DNA from: Actinomycetospora chibensis
Lineage (GTDB): Bacteria > Actinomycetota > Actinomycetes > Mycobacteriales > Pseudonocardiaceae
Direction of reading: 5' to 3'
Length of the DNA: 64,000 nt
NCBI RefSeq assembly: GCF_028737215.1
Contig: NZ_JAQZAM010000003.1
Location: forward strand, 186,001-250,000
Part shown: positions 8,271-17,171 of the stretch, piece by piece
How positions within the stretch are numbered: position 1 is the stretch's first letter
How the letters are laid out: every line of letters starts with the position of its first letter
The notes under the pieces: model-generated
Told to the model about the DNA's origin: nothing
Databases searched by the model: none
The model's input: the letters and a program-made list of their open reading frames with translations, nothing else
Position numbers and translations under genes: made by a program

Positions 8271-11051
8271 TCAGCCCGCGCGGTGGGTGCGGGGGAGGTC
8301 GAGGACCGTGCCCGGTGTCGCGGCCGGCGTGTCCTCGGCGCCGCGGATGACCTCGGGGCCGGAGCGCTCCGACGCGGCGCGCTCGCCGGGCCGGCGGGAC
8401 GGCGCGAGCGGCACGACCGTCGCCGCGCCGATGCCGTGGTAGCGCTCGGGCGTGCAGGTGAGCACCACGACCTGGGCCGCGCCGTGCGCCGAGGTGGCCG
8501 CGGTGAACACGGCACCGAGCCGGGCGAGCCGCTCGGGGTCGGAGTGGCCGAGCGCGTCGTCGATGACCACCGGGACGCCTTCGGACGGGTCGACGAGCGC
8601 CGCGCAGGCCAGCCGCGCACACAGCCCGAGCTGCTCCTGGGCGCCGCTGGAGAGCGCCCCGAAGGGCACGGTGGTGCCGTGAAGGGTGCGGTGCGTGATC
8701 CGTAGGTCCTCGTCGATCTCGAGCGCCAGCGAGGGCCCGAACACGATGCGCGCCAGACGCTCGACCTGCGCGCGGAACGGCGCAACGTAGGAGCGGCGGA
8801 CACGCTCGCGGTGCCGGGTCAGCGTCTCGTGCAGCCGTCGCGCCGCGGCGGCGCGTCGGGCGACGGCGGTGTGCTCGCGCACCGCCGCGTCGAGCTCGAG
8901 TTCAGCGGCGGCCAGCTGGTCGTGCCAGCCCGCGAGCCCCGCGGCCTGCAGGCGGCCGGTGGTCTCGGCGTGCTCGCGCTCCAGGCGCGCGCCCTCGCCC
9001 GAGAGGCGCTCCGCGACGGCGCGGGCGTTCAGGACGCGGGCCTCGACGGTGTCGGGGTCGTCGTCCGCGAGCGCGGCGGCCATCGCCTCGTGCTCGCGCT
9101 CGGCGACGCGGGCGCGTGCGAGCCGCGTGGTCTCGGCCTCGGCCAGCGTCGCGTCGGGCTCGGCGACGCGGGCGGCGTCGAGCTCCTCGAGCCGGCGGGT
9201 GTGCGCGTGGCGGGCCTCGGCGGCGCGCTCGGCGAGCACGGCGGCGCGGGTGTCGGCCTCGCGCACGGTGTCCTCGGCGCTGCGGCAGGCGGCGTCGGCC
9301 TCGTCGGCCCGGTGGGCGGCGTCCTCGGCGTCGGCGCGCGCGGTGTCGGCGGCGGCGCGCAGCTCCGTCACGTCCGCCGGGGTCGTGGGCGTCCCGTCGT
9401 CCGGCAATCGGCTCCGCACCGCGTCGTGGGCGGCGCGCAGCGCGGGGGCGTCGCCGTGCCCGGCGAGCTCGCGGGCGAGGGCGGCGCGGTGCTCGTCGGC
9501 CCGGCGGGCCGCGTCCTCGGCGTCCCGGCGGGCGGCCCGGGCGGCGTCCAGATCGGCGACCCCGAGCTCCTCGCACGCCTCGGCGAGGGCGCGGGAGCGC
9601 TCCCGCACCGCGTCGTCGCGGCCGGCGTCGTCGAGACCCGGGGTGACCCGCACGTCGAGCACCCCGGGCAGCGACAGCGCCCGCGACCCGGCGACGGGCA
9701 GCGTGCGCGACCCGCCGGGCGCGAGCACGACGGTCTCCCCGTCGACCACGACGGTCAGCTCGCCGGCGTCCTCGGGCACCGCCAGCTCGACCCGCGCGGC
9801 GGCGGCGTCGCGCGCGGCCTCGGCGCGCACCACGTCGCGCGCGAGGTCCTCGAGCTCGTCGAGGGCGTCGGCGTTCACGGTGCTCGCGGCGAGCGCCCGC
9901 TCGGCGACGGCCAGGCCGGCGGCGGCCTCGTCGACGCGCCGCAGCCGCTCGGCGAGGTCGGCGAGCTCGGCACGGTCGCGGGCGGCGGACACCGCGCGCT
10001 CGGCCGCGTCGGCGGCCCTGCGCGCCTCGCCCGCCCGCGCGCGGGCCGTGGTGTCGGCGGCGCGGCGGGCGTCGCGCTCGTCGCGGGCCGCGGCGTGCTC
10101 TGCCTCGTGGGCGGCGACCGCCTCGGCCGCGCGGGCCGCAGTGGCGGCCTCGTCCTCGGCGGCGGCGATCAGGGCGTCGCGGGTCTCCCGGCGCTCGCGG
10201 GCCGCGTCGGCACGTTCCCGCGCGAGCACCGCGTGCTGACGGGCGGCGTCGACCTCGCGCAGCCGCGACTGCAGGGCGGCCCAGGTGTCCTCGAGGCCGG
10301 TGACCTCGGCGGTGTGCGCGTGCTTGCGGGCCCTGAGGGCCGCGGCGTCCGCGTCGAGGCGGTCGCGGGCGGCGACATCGCGCTCCACCGCATCGAGCGC
10401 GGCGCGACAGCGTGCCTCCTCGGCCTCGGCGTCGGCGAGGCGCACCTCGGCGGCCCGCAGCTCGCCAGTGGCCCGGCCGCTCGGGGTGCGGTAGCGGCGC
10501 AGCTCCTCGGCGGCGCGCTCGATCAGCCCGTCGTCAACGCTCGGGTCGGCGCGGGCGACGCCCGGCCCCGAGGCGGCGCGGTCCAGTGCGCGCGTCAGCG
10601 CGTCCTGCCCGCCGAGGTCGGCCTGCCCGACGACGCTGTTCTGCTCGACGCGCAGGCCCCGCCACAGGGCCCGGTCCATCGTCTCGTCGAGGATCGCGGT
10701 GACGCGGGCGTGGGCGTCGGCACCGGTGAGCTGCTCGGGGGCGGGCGCCGTGACGTGCAGCTCGGTGCGCGGCCGGCGCAGCCAGCGCTTGCGATAGACG
10801 AAGCGGTACGGGCCGGTGGAGACCTCCGCCTCGACCTCGGGCCCGGCGTCGACCCCCGCCGGCTGGGCGGCGCGGATCTCCGCGCGGCGCGACGAGTCGG
10901 CTGCGTCGAAGAGCAGGTCGAGCGCCACGAGCGTGGAGGTCTTGCCCACCTCGTTGTCGCCCTGCAGCACCGTGACCCCGTGCTCGGCGAGCGACACCTC
11001 GCGGTCGTGCACGCCGCGGAAGTCGCGCAGCCGGACCCGGTGCAGCCTCAT
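8271..11051 (-). CDS. SbcC/Rad50-like ATPase subunit (AAA_23/YhaN type)
   Basis: The 926-residue SMC-like ATPase probably drives the nuclease encoded just upstream in DNA end processing. The Walker A is GDNEVGKTS at residues 31-39. A long Ala/Arg/Glu-rich coiled coil follows, broken near the middle by a small beta-rich insert with LAPGGSRTLPVAGSRALSL. The ABC signature LSSGAQEQL lies near residue 800 and the Walker B VVIDDALGHSDP near 825. There is no CxxC zinc hook, which separates it from classical SbcC/Rad50. The ATG overlaps the stop of the phosphoesterase gene as ATGA, so the two subunits are coupled. Confidence 0.85.
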   Translation of the reverse strand: MRLHRVRLRDFRGVHDREVSLAEHGVTVLQGDNEVGKTSTLVALDLLFDAADSSRRAEIRAAQPAGVDAGPEVEAEVSTGPYRFVYRKRWLRRPRTELHVTAPAPEQLTGADAHARVTAILDETMDRALWRGLRVEQNSVVGQADLGGQDALTRALDRAASGPGVARADPSVDDGLIERAAEELRRYRTPSGRATGELRAAEVRLADAEAEEARCRAALDAVERDVAARDRLDADAAALRARKHAHTAEVTGLEDTWAALQSRLREVDAARQHAVLARERADAARERRETRDALIAAAEDEAATAARAAEAVAAHEAEHAAARDERDARRAADTTARARAGEARRAADAAERAVSAARDRAELADLAERLRRVDEAAAGLAVAERALAASTVNADALDELEDLARDVVRAEAARDAAAARVELAVPEDAGELTVVVDGETVVLAPGGSRTLPVAGSRALSLPGVLDVRVTPGLDDAGRDDAVRERSRALAEACEELGVADLDAARAARRDAEDAARRADEHRAALARELAGHGDAPALRAAHDAVRSRLPDDGTPTTPADVTELRAAADTARADAEDAAHRADEADAACRSAEDTVREADTRAAVLAERAAEARHAHTRRLEELDAARVAEPDATLAEAETTRLARARVAEREHEAMAAALADDDPDTVEARVLNARAVAERLSGEGARLEREHAETTGRLQAAGLAGWHDQLAAAELELDAAVREHTAVARRAAAARRLHETLTRHRERVRRSYVAPFRAQVERLARIVFGPSLALEIDEDLRITHRTLHGTTVPFGALSSGAQEQLGLCARLACAALVDPSEGVPVVIDDALGHSDPERLARLGAVFTAATSAHGAAQVVVLTCTPERYHGIGAATVVPLAPSRRPGERAASERSGPEVIRGAEDTPAATPGTVLDLPRTHRAG

Positions 11052-12217
11052 CGGGGGCTCCCGACCAGGCGGTGCAGCAGCCGCAGCGCGTCCCGGGACT
11101 CGGCGTCCCCCGTGCCCTCGGCGGGCGCGGCCGCGGCGAAGAGCTCGGTGGCGGCGTCGGCGGCGAACCCGTGCAGGTCGAGCTCGTGGAGGTCGGCGTC
11201 GTCGGGCACGGTCGCGAGGTCGGAGTGCTGCTCGACCACCTCCACCGCCGCGAAGGCGAGCCCATGCCCGGCGAGCAGGTCGTCGAGGCGGGAGCGCTGG
11301 CGCAGCGAGAGCGTGCCCACCAGGGCGAGCCGCACCGCGGTGCGCTCCTTGTCGGGCAGCGCGGCGAGCCGGGCGTCGAGCGCGTCGAGGTCGGCGTCGG
11401 TGTCGAGCGCGGCGTCGTGGCGCACGAACCGCCAGCGCCCCACGGTCTCCGTGGTCACCCGCGCGGCGCGCTCGTCGAGGTCGACCACCAGGACGTGGCC
11501 CGGGTCGATCTCGTCGAAGTCGGTGACCTCCGGCGTGCCCGCGTGACGGATGCGGTCGTCGACGGCGTCGGTCCAGGCGGAGTGCCGGTCGCCGAGCGCG
11601 GCGTAGTGCACGCGGCCGTCGGCCAGCGCCGCGAGCACGCCGTCGCGGCGGATGCGGGCCGGCTCGTCGTCGTCGGGGTCGAGCACGTCGAGCTCGCCGT
11701 GCCCGGCGAGGACCCGCAGCGTGCCCGCGGGCGCCGGCTCGAGCACGGCCAGCTGCTCGCCCACGAGGTCCGTGAGCGGGTACTTGGAGCGCCACGGCGC
11801 GGCGACGACCTCGACGCCGGGCACGATCTCGTGCACCCCGGGGGTGTCGAGCACCCGGACGTGGGCGGGGCGTCGCCGCACGAAGTCCGGCCTGCGGAGC
11901 ACGCAGGCGGCGTCGGCGGGGTCGTGGTTGCCGGGCAGGAGCAGCACCGGCGTGCGGAACGACCCGAGCGCCTCGCAGGCGCGGGCGACGACGTCCGGGC
12001 CGACGAGGTTGGACTCGAACACGTCGCCGCAGACCAGCACGAACGCCGCGTCCTGCGCGTCGGCGAGGCGTCCCAGCGCCCGGACCGCGTCGAGCCGGGC
12101 CTCCGCGAAGCGCGCCTGCGCCTCACCCGTGAGCCCGCCGGCCTCCTTGGGCGGGCGTGCGCCCAGGATCCGGCGCGTCATGCCGAGCTGCCAGTCGGCG
12201 GTGTGCACGAACCGCAC
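11048..12217 (-). CDS. SbcD/Mre11-like metallophosphoesterase subunit
   Basis: The 389-residue calcineurin-fold nuclease is paired with the SbcC-like ATPase. Motifs are HTADWQLG at residues 4-11, CGDVFES, PGNHDPAD and AGHGELD, then ALGDRHSAW. The classical Mre11 residues differ at two points: the His in D-x-H is Gln, and the last GHxH reads GDRH. The same changes may be normal for this actinobacterial subfamily, but they mean activity should not be assumed. The GTG at 12217 was chosen because GGAGGGAGG lies just before it and the first strand RFVHTADW begins at residue 2. Confidence 0.82.
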   Translation of the reverse strand: MRFVHTADWQLGMTRRILGARPPKEAGGLTGEAQARFAEARLDAVRALGRLADAQDAAFVLVCGDVFESNLVGPDVVARACEALGSFRTPVLLLPGNHDPADAACVLRRPDFVRRRPAHVRVLDTPGVHEIVPGVEVVAAPWRSKYPLTDLVGEQLAVLEPAPAGTLRVLAGHGELDVLDPDDDEPARIRRDGVLAALADGRVHYAALGDRHSAWTDAVDDRIRHAGTPEVTDFDEIDPGHVLVVDLDERAARVTTETVGRWRFVRHDAALDTDADLDALDARLAALPDKERTAVRLALVGTLSLRQRSRLDDLLAGHGLAFAAVEVVEQHSDLATVPDDADLHELDLHGFAADAATELFAAAAPAEGTGDAESRDALRLLHRLVGSPR

Positions 12218-12287
12218 GCTCGCCTCCCTCCACTGCTCGACCTTCGACCGTAGAACGACGCCGCGACCCGGGCAGGTAGCGACATGC

Positions 12288-12309
12288 GCCGGATCGCACC
12301 CGATCCGGC
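12288..12309 (-). terminator. 9-bp hairpin downstream of the phosphatase gene
   Basis: GCCGGATCG (12288-12296) pairs exactly with CGATCCGGC (12301-12309) around 4 bases. It lies in the 210-base gap after the phosphatase stop and before the nuclease pair, so it may end the phosphatase transcript. No T-run follows. An operator role is equally possible. Confidence 0.35.
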
Positions 12310-12427
12310 ACATGGGTTTCGACGCAGCGACGGCGCCGACGGTTCCCGGTGCTCGTCGACTCGTTCGAGCTGGGGGCTTTCTGACGATGAACGTCGCCAT
12401 GGCCCCCAGGCTGATACCCCCCGAAAC

Positions 12428-14068
12428 TCAGGTCAGAGGGAGTTCCGCGACCGCCTCGAGGCCGCCGCGGGTGCCCGAGCGCTCCACCCGGATCCGCGCC
12501 GCGCGGCCGTTCACCTCGAGCGTGGAGACGGCGTTGCCGAACCACGGCCCGCCGATCGGCGACCAGCTCATCGGCAGGTCACCGATCCCGGCCGCCTTGG
12601 CGACGCGGGCCAGCGCCGAGGTGAGGCCCTGCCACCAGCCGAGGGCGAACACGTACTCCATGAACCAGGGGACGCCGTTGCGCACCGGCGAGCAGGTCAG
12701 CTGGTAGACCCGCGAGCGGGTCGGGGAGGGGTAGCGCACCTCCGCGGCGTAGCTGTGGTGGACGTCGCCGGAGAGCACGCAGACCGTCGCGGGCGCGTCC
12801 GGGCCGGACGCGACGCCGCGCACCAGGTCCGCGAGCCGGTCGAACGACGCGCGGAACGCCGGCCAGTGCTCGAGGTCGACGGCCTGGCGGACGGTCTCGG
12901 CGAGCTTGCTGCCCCGCGCGGCCGCCCACTCGTCGAGCGACTGGACGTGGCTGACCGCGGGAGGCATCAGCCACGGGATCGACGAGCCGAGCAGGAGGTG
13001 GTCGACCTCTTCTCCCGCGTCGGGGGTCGCGTTCTCCTCGATCCAGGCGAACGAGTGGTCGTTGATCATCAGGCGGTCGTTCTCGTTGAGCACCCGGGCG
13101 CAGCGCGAGTCGACCATGAGCAGCCGGGTCCTGCCGAGGTCCCAGCGGTAGCTCCAGCGCACGCCGGTGGGCTCGCCGACCTCGGCGTCGGCGCGGCCGG
13201 CGAAGTCCGCGAGCAGGTCGTAGACGTCGCCGTCGGCCTCGAGCACCTTGCGGTAGAGCGGATCGGCGTCCCGCGTCGCCGGGTCGAGGTTGCCCAGGTG
13301 CTGGTAGACCCAGTACGACGACAGCCCCGCGCGGATGCGCTGCGGCCACCACGGCTTGCTCGCCATCTCGTCGCGCCAGGCCTGCGAGGTGTTCCAGTCG
13401 TCGCGGACGTCGTGGTCGTCGAAGATCATCGCGGTGGGCACCGTCGAGAGCAGCCACCGCATCTCGCGGTCGGTCCAGGACTCGCTGTAGAGGTGCGCGT
13501 ACTCGCCGAAGTCCGCGATCTCCATGCCCGGACCGGACTCGTCGTCGGGGTCGCGGTGGGAGCGGATCCACTGCTCGGTGCGCGGGGTGATCTCGTCCGC
13601 ATAGACCTGGTCGCCGAGCAGGCAGAGCGCGTCGGGCAGCACCGTCGACGGGTCGTCGGTCGCCTCGACCTCCTCCATCAGGCGCACGGAGAAGGCGTCG
13701 AGCGCGTCGATCCCCAGCGACGCCTCGAGCTCGGCGTCGTCGGTCGGGGGGTAGCGGCAGGAGCCGAACACGAACCGCAGACGACCGGTGTCCTCGACCT
13801 CCGTGCGCGTGCGCAGGTAGCTCGGCGGGGTCCCGGTGCCCTCGAGGGGCCACACGAGCTCGCCGTCGAGGCGGACCTCGTAGGGACGGCAGGTACCGGG
13901 CTCGAGCCCGTCGACGACGACGAGCGCGTAGTGCTGCCCGCACACCTGGAAGGTGGGCGCCGACGCGCCCAGCACCTCGACGGTGCACGCCTCGCTCGTC
14001 TCCACCCAGATCGTGGCGGTGGTGGTGCCGACGTGGCGCAGGAGGGGGCCCAGCTCCAGGGTGCTCAC
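12428..14068 (-). CDS. PhoD-like phosphatase family protein
   Basis: The 546-residue protein has the alkaline phosphatase D layout: an N-terminal fibronectin-like beta domain (1-90) and then a metallophosphatase domain with FGSCRYPP, LLGDQVYADE, IFDDHDVRDDWN and VCVLSGDVHHSY, which carry the metal-binding Asp, Asn and His. There is no Tat or Sec signal, so unlike secreted PhoD it is probably cytoplasmic; actinobacteria have several such paralogues. The C-terminal 80 residues form a second beta-rich part. The gene stands alone. Confidence 0.88.
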   Translation of the reverse strand: MSTLELGPLLRHVGTTTATIWVETSEACTVEVLGASAPTFQVCGQHYALVVVDGLEPGTCRPYEVRLDGELVWPLEGTGTPPSYLRTRTEVEDTGRLRFVFGSCRYPPTDDAELEASLGIDALDAFSVRLMEEVEATDDPSTVLPDALCLLGDQVYADEITPRTEQWIRSHRDPDDESGPGMEIADFGEYAHLYSESWTDREMRWLLSTVPTAMIFDDHDVRDDWNTSQAWRDEMASKPWWPQRIRAGLSSYWVYQHLGNLDPATRDADPLYRKVLEADGDVYDLLADFAGRADAEVGEPTGVRWSYRWDLGRTRLLMVDSRCARVLNENDRLMINDHSFAWIEENATPDAGEEVDHLLLGSSIPWLMPPAVSHVQSLDEWAAARGSKLAETVRQAVDLEHWPAFRASFDRLADLVRGVASGPDAPATVCVLSGDVHHSYAAEVRYPSPTRSRVYQLTCSPVRNGVPWFMEYVFALGWWQGLTSALARVAKAAGIGDLPMSWSPIGGPWFGNAVSTLEVNGRAARIRVERSGTRGGLEAVAELPLT

Positions 14069-14130
14069 GGGTCCTGCCTACCCCAGCCGGGGGATCGCAG
14101 CACGTCGTCCGGGGGCCGGGCGTGGCGCGG

Positions 14131-14841
14131 TCACTCCGAGCGGTGGGTCAGCTGCTCCAGGCGGCTCTGCACCTGGTCGAGGCGGGCCTGCAGGAGCGCG
14201 ACCTCGGCGGAGAGCAGCGGGACCAGCGAGGCCTCGTCGACGTCGTCGGCCACGCCGGCGAGCGGAGCGAACACGGCGTCCGGATCGTCGCCGGCCTGGT
14301 CGCTGCAGACCGTGACGCCACCGCTCAGCGTCGCGAAGGCCGCGAGGGTGAGGACGGGCCGCGGTCCGGCGCACAGACCGCACACCGGGTGCAGCCGCCG
14401 CCAGCCCACGACGCCCGGCCCGCCGTCGGCCAGGGCCGTCGACATCCGACCGCAGCCGCACCGGCCGAGGCGCACGGTGCGGACCGTCTGGCGCGCGTAG
14501 CGCAGCCCCAGCTCGTACCGGACGAAGCGGCCGGACGCGGCGATCTCGAGCAGCACGCAGTGCTGGTACTGCGGGTCGCAGGCGAGGTCGCGCGCGTCCT
14601 CGAGGGTGTGGAAGCAGTAGAACCCGCAGTCGCACCAGGACGACGGCGGGTGGTGGCGGGGGCTCTGGATGCAGACGGCGTCGGCCACCTGGCCGTAGAC
14701 CTGGGTGCGCCCCAGGGCGACGCCGTTGAAGCCGACGCGCCGTGAGTCCGCCGAGATCATCGGGTAGGCGATCTTGTACCCGGTCAGCGGACCCTCCGGC
14801 CCGCGGTGCCTAGCGATCGACCAGCTGCTCGGCCGGCTCAC
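14131..14841 (-). CDS. Conserved-looking cysteine-rich protein, unknown function
   Basis: The 236-residue product has several paired cysteines (WCDCGFYC, RCGCGR, CGLCAGP) that could bind one or more metals and a C-terminal heptad-like coil (VALLQARLDQVQSRLEQL). I do not recognise the family. The start is uncertain: the ATG at 14841 overlaps the preceding small gene by 32 bases, and an ATG at 14760 would give 209 residues starting just before RRVGFNGVALG. It lies 62 bases before the PhoD-like gene on the same strand and may be cotranscribed with it. Confidence 0.6.
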   Translation of the reverse strand: MSRPSSWSIARHRGPEGPLTGYKIAYPMISADSRRVGFNGVALGRTQVYGQVADAVCIQSPRHHPPSSWCDCGFYCFHTLEDARDLACDPQYQHCVLLEIAASGRFVRYELGLRYARQTVRTVRLGRCGCGRMSTALADGGPGVVGWRRLHPVCGLCAGPRPVLTLAAFATLSGGVTVCSDQAGDDPDAVFAPLAGVADDVDEASLVPLLSAEVALLQARLDQVQSRLEQLTHRSE

Positions 14842-14971
14842 GCGGCTCCGCCCTCACCTGGTCCGCTCTCACCTGGTCGGCCCTGATCGGGGCGACCTCG
14901 TCCACGGGGACCTCCGGGGTGTCCGGCGGGTCTTCGGCGATGCCGGCGGAGAGTCGACGTCCCAGGCGCAT
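14810..14971 (-). CDS. Small hypothetical protein, 53 aa
   Basis: This is a short frame missed by simple length filters. The ATG at 14971 is preceded at 5 bases by GGAGG. The product is charged and proline rich, with a short internal repeat (RADQV twice) and an acidic middle (IAEDPPDTPEVPVDEV). It overlaps the start of the cysteine-rich gene by 32 bases. Codon use is typical for the genome. No family is recognised. The frame continues open upstream without another start. Confidence 0.45.
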   Translation of the reverse strand: MRLGRRLSAGIAEDPPDTPEVPVDEVAPIRADQVRADQVRAEPREPAEQLVDR

Positions 14972-15037
14972 GGCGGCCTCCGAGCGTTCGGGGTGACGTT
15001 CCCACCCAGACTCGTCGGCGATCGCGACCGTGTCCAG

Positions 15038-15113
15038 CCTTTGCGCTGCGCGCTCGTGAGTGCGTGTCCGTGCCAGGACACCGAGAGGCGCTCACGAGCG
15101 CGCAGCGCAAAGG
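15038..15113. repeat. 23-bp perfect inverted repeat with a 30-base loop
   Basis: Arms 15038-15060 and 15091-15113 are exact complements. Inside the loop TGTCC and GGACA can pair as well. The structure lies between minus-strand genes, past the end of the small secreted-protein gene (stop at 15233), and may terminate it. Two more long intergenic palindromes of this kind occur in the window (46191-46238 and 56910-56960). Confidence 0.7.
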
Positions 15114-15232
15114 GCCCGGGTCGGGCTCCCGTGGGGAACTGGCCCGGCCCGGGCCCTCGCGGAAGCTGTTGTGGGGAGCGGCTCGTCGTGCTGGTCGTGC
15201 TCCGGCGGGTGCCGGCCGGTTCCTGCTCGGTC

Positions 15233-15421
15233 CTACTCGGCCGCGAAGCCCAGGTCGTCGACGACCGCGCCGACCTCGGCCTCGGTGGCCGCGACGTCCT
15301 TGTCGAGCTGGTGGGCGTAGGGGGCCAGCTCGACCGCGTTGGCCGCCGGGGCGGTGAAGCCGGTGACGGCCGCCGGGACGGCGACAGCGGCGAACGCGAG
15401 ACGCATCGTGCTCTTCTTCAT
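15233..15421 (-). CDS. Small secreted protein, 62 aa
   Basis: The start MKKSTMRLAFAAVAVPAAV is a classical Sec signal peptide ending at about ANA (residue 28). The mature peptide has only about 34 residues and is acidic (VELAPYAHQLDKDVAATEAEVGAVVDDL), probably a short amphipathic helix. A GGAAGGA site lies 6 bases before the ATG. The function is unknown. The 443 bases between this gene and the tRNA show no other convincing frame. Confidence 0.6.
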   Translation of the reverse strand: MKKSTMRLAFAAVAVPAAVTGFTAPAANAVELAPYAHQLDKDVAATEAEVGAVVDDLGFAAE

Positions 15422-15864
15422 GAGGGGTCCTTCCCGATCAGGACGGTGAACACGTTCGGACCAGCAGTGGACCGAACGGCCGAACCATGACCGCCGTCAG
15501 ACGCCCGATTCAAGCCAGAACGGCTCCTTCGGTCGCTCGGTAACGAGATCATCACGAGCCGTGACGACCGTTCGTCGCGCCTCGTCGTCGATGTCGCATG
15601 TCGAGGCGGTGTCCGGTCGCGTACTCGCGGATCTCCGAGATGTCACTTCTCGGTAACGGGGGGTCACGTGATCGACATGGTGGCGGTGCCTCGCCCCGCG
15701 AGGGGCACGTTCCGGCAGGCGCTCCGGCTCGTCGATCATGCGCAAGGTGCCCCCCGCGCGGGATGAACGGCCGAGCGCGGTGGTCGCGCCTGCCTCACCC
15801 GGCGGTGTCGTACGCTCGCCCCGCCGCGACGCCCGGGGCGGGTCTCCGGAGGTCCGCGGCCCGG

Positions 15865-15942
15865 GGGGCAGTAGCTCAGCTGGTCAGAGCAGCGGACTCA
15901 TAATCCGTCAGGTCGTCGGTTCGAGCCCGACCTGCCCCACCA
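15865..15942 (+). tRNA. tRNA with anticodon CAU, probably elongator tRNA-Met
   Basis: A complete cloverleaf can be drawn. The acceptor GGGGCAG/CTGCCCC is followed by an encoded ACCA end. The D arm contains AGCTCAGCTGGTCAGAGC. The anticodon stem GCGGA/TCCGT carries the loop CTCATAA, and the T arm holds GGTTCGAGCC. The perfect first pair argues against initiator tRNA. Isoleucine tRNA with a modified C34 also has CAU and cannot be excluded by eye. Its 3' half is the attachment site of the element that follows. Confidence 0.92.
15905..15941. other. attL: 37-bp core in the 3' half of the tRNA gene
   Basis: Bases 15905-15941, from the anticodon stem to the CC of the CCA end, recur exactly at 31408-31444. 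Integration therefore leaves the tRNA gene intact at the left end, as usual for tyrosine integrases that target tRNA genes. The integrase gene begins (by its stop) 60 bases further in. Confidence 0.9.
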
Positions 15943-16001
15943 TCTCCGCAGGTCAGCGCGCGATCCGCGACCGACGCTCAAGATCGAACCACTCTTTTCC
16001 C

Positions 16002-17168
16002 TCACTTTTCGTCGGCTTCCGCTGATCCCCAGGCGCTGTCGAGGGCGTCGGCGGCCTCGCGGCCGGCGGCTCGCTTGTCCATGTAGACGTCCTGCGTGAT
16101 CGAGGGCCGGGCGTGCCCGATGTGGCCGGCGATGGCCCGCGCCGAGAGGCCGTGCTGATCGAGCACCGTGGCCGCGGTCTTGCGGAAGACGTGGCTTGTG
16201 ACCCACTCGAAGCCGGCCAGGTCGAGCGTGGTCCGCAACCGGGCGCCGGTGTTGTGCGGATCGCGCCACGAGTCCCGCCCCAGACCGTGACCGCGGGAGT
16301 TCGGGAAGACCATCGAGTCCGGCAGCACGTCAGCCGGCCGCCGCTCGGTCAGCATCGCCATCGCGAACGCCGGGAGCGGCAGGACCCGTTGCGAGGCGAA
16401 CGTCTTCCCCTCGTGGCGGACCAGGCCGACGCGCTTGACCCGCACGATGTTCGCCACGATCGCCACCGTCTCGGCCTGCCAGTCGATCGCGTGGTCCTGC
16501 ACGGCCAGAACCTCACCGATGCGGCAACCCGTCGCGAGCATGAACCGCACGAGGTCGGGCAGGTCGAAGCGGAACGCATCCTCGTCGGCGTCGAGCTTGC
16601 CCAGCAGCTCCACCCGCTCCGACCGGGTCAGCGCCCGCACATCCTTCGGCGAGCCCTCGATGTGGCCGGCGTCCCGGACCGGGTTCGTCGAGATCGCGCC
16701 GAACCGTGCCGCCAGCGCCATCGCCCCGGAGATGACCGTCCGGACGCTGCGGGTGGTGTTCGCCGACAGCCGCGCCTCGCACGAGCGCAGGAACACGTCG
16801 ACTCGAGCCACCGTCACCTCACGAACCCGGAGCTGGCCCAGCGCCGGCACGACGTGGTTCCGAGCGTGCATCTCGTAGGTGTCGTACGTCGTGCCCTTGC
16901 GGCGGCGCTTCGTCTCGGCCAGGAACCGTTCGACCAGCTTCTCGACTCGGGTGTCCGCGGTGATCTCCCCGCCGGTCGGCGCCTGCCGAGTCCGCAGGTG
17001 GGACTTCAACGCCCGCTCCGCCGCCGCACGGGACTTGCCCGAGCGCTCGACGGGACGGGTGACGCCATCCGCATCCCGGACCTTCGTCATGGCTCGGACA
17101 CCACCGGAGGCCAGCTCGTAGAACCTGATCTTGCCGTGGGCTCCGACCGGCAGCGGTGGGCGGCCCAC
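16002..17168 (-). CDS. int: Tyrosine site-specific integrase
   Basis: The 388-residue recombinase integrates and, with excisionase, excises the element. It has an N-terminal arm-binding region, a SAM-like core-binding domain (about 75-160) and a catalytic domain. Catalytic residues are visible as Arg216 (ATGCRIGEV), His326 and Arg329 (SHVFRKTAA), His352 (GHIGHARP) and the nucleophile Tyr362 (DVYMDK). The gene ends 60 bases from the attL core and follows the excisionase gene by 3 bases, so both are expressed together. Confidence 0.95.
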   Translation of the reverse strand: MGRPPLPVGAHGKIRFYELASGGVRAMTKVRDADGVTRPVERSGKSRAAAERALKSHLRTRQAPTGGEITADTRVEKLVERFLAETKRRRKGTTYDTYEMHARNHVVPALGQLRVREVTVARVDVFLRSCEARLSANTTRSVRTVISGAMALAARFGAISTNPVRDAGHIEGSPKDVRALTRSERVELLGKLDADEDAFRFDLPDLVRFMLATGCRIGEVLAVQDHAIDWQAETVAIVANIVRVKRVGLVRHEGKTFASQRVLPLPAFAMAMLTERRPADVLPDSMVFPNSRGHGLGRDSWRDPHNTGARLRTTLDLAGFEWVTSHVFRKTAATVLDQHGLSARAIAGHIGHARPSITQDVYMDKRAAGREAADALDSAWGSAEADEK

Positions 17169-17171
17169 GGG

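Noticed and set aside
8811-11546. A 911-codon open frame on the plus strand
   Set aside because: It is the antisense shadow of the SbcC-like gene, low in complexity (Gly/Val/Arg repeats) and without motifs. High-GC DNA gives many such frames.
12284-14500. A 738-codon plus-strand frame
   Set aside because: Antisense to the PhoD-like gene, with Arg/Val-rich composition and no family features.
15497-15745. An 82-codon minus-strand frame before the tRNA
   Set aside because: Composition is irregular, no ribosome site or family is visible, and it overlaps likely promoter sequence of the tRNA.
15898-16269. Minus-strand frames ending in SGSNRRPDG-like text at both att sites
   Set aside because: This is the well-known translation artefact of a tRNA 3' half, not a protein.
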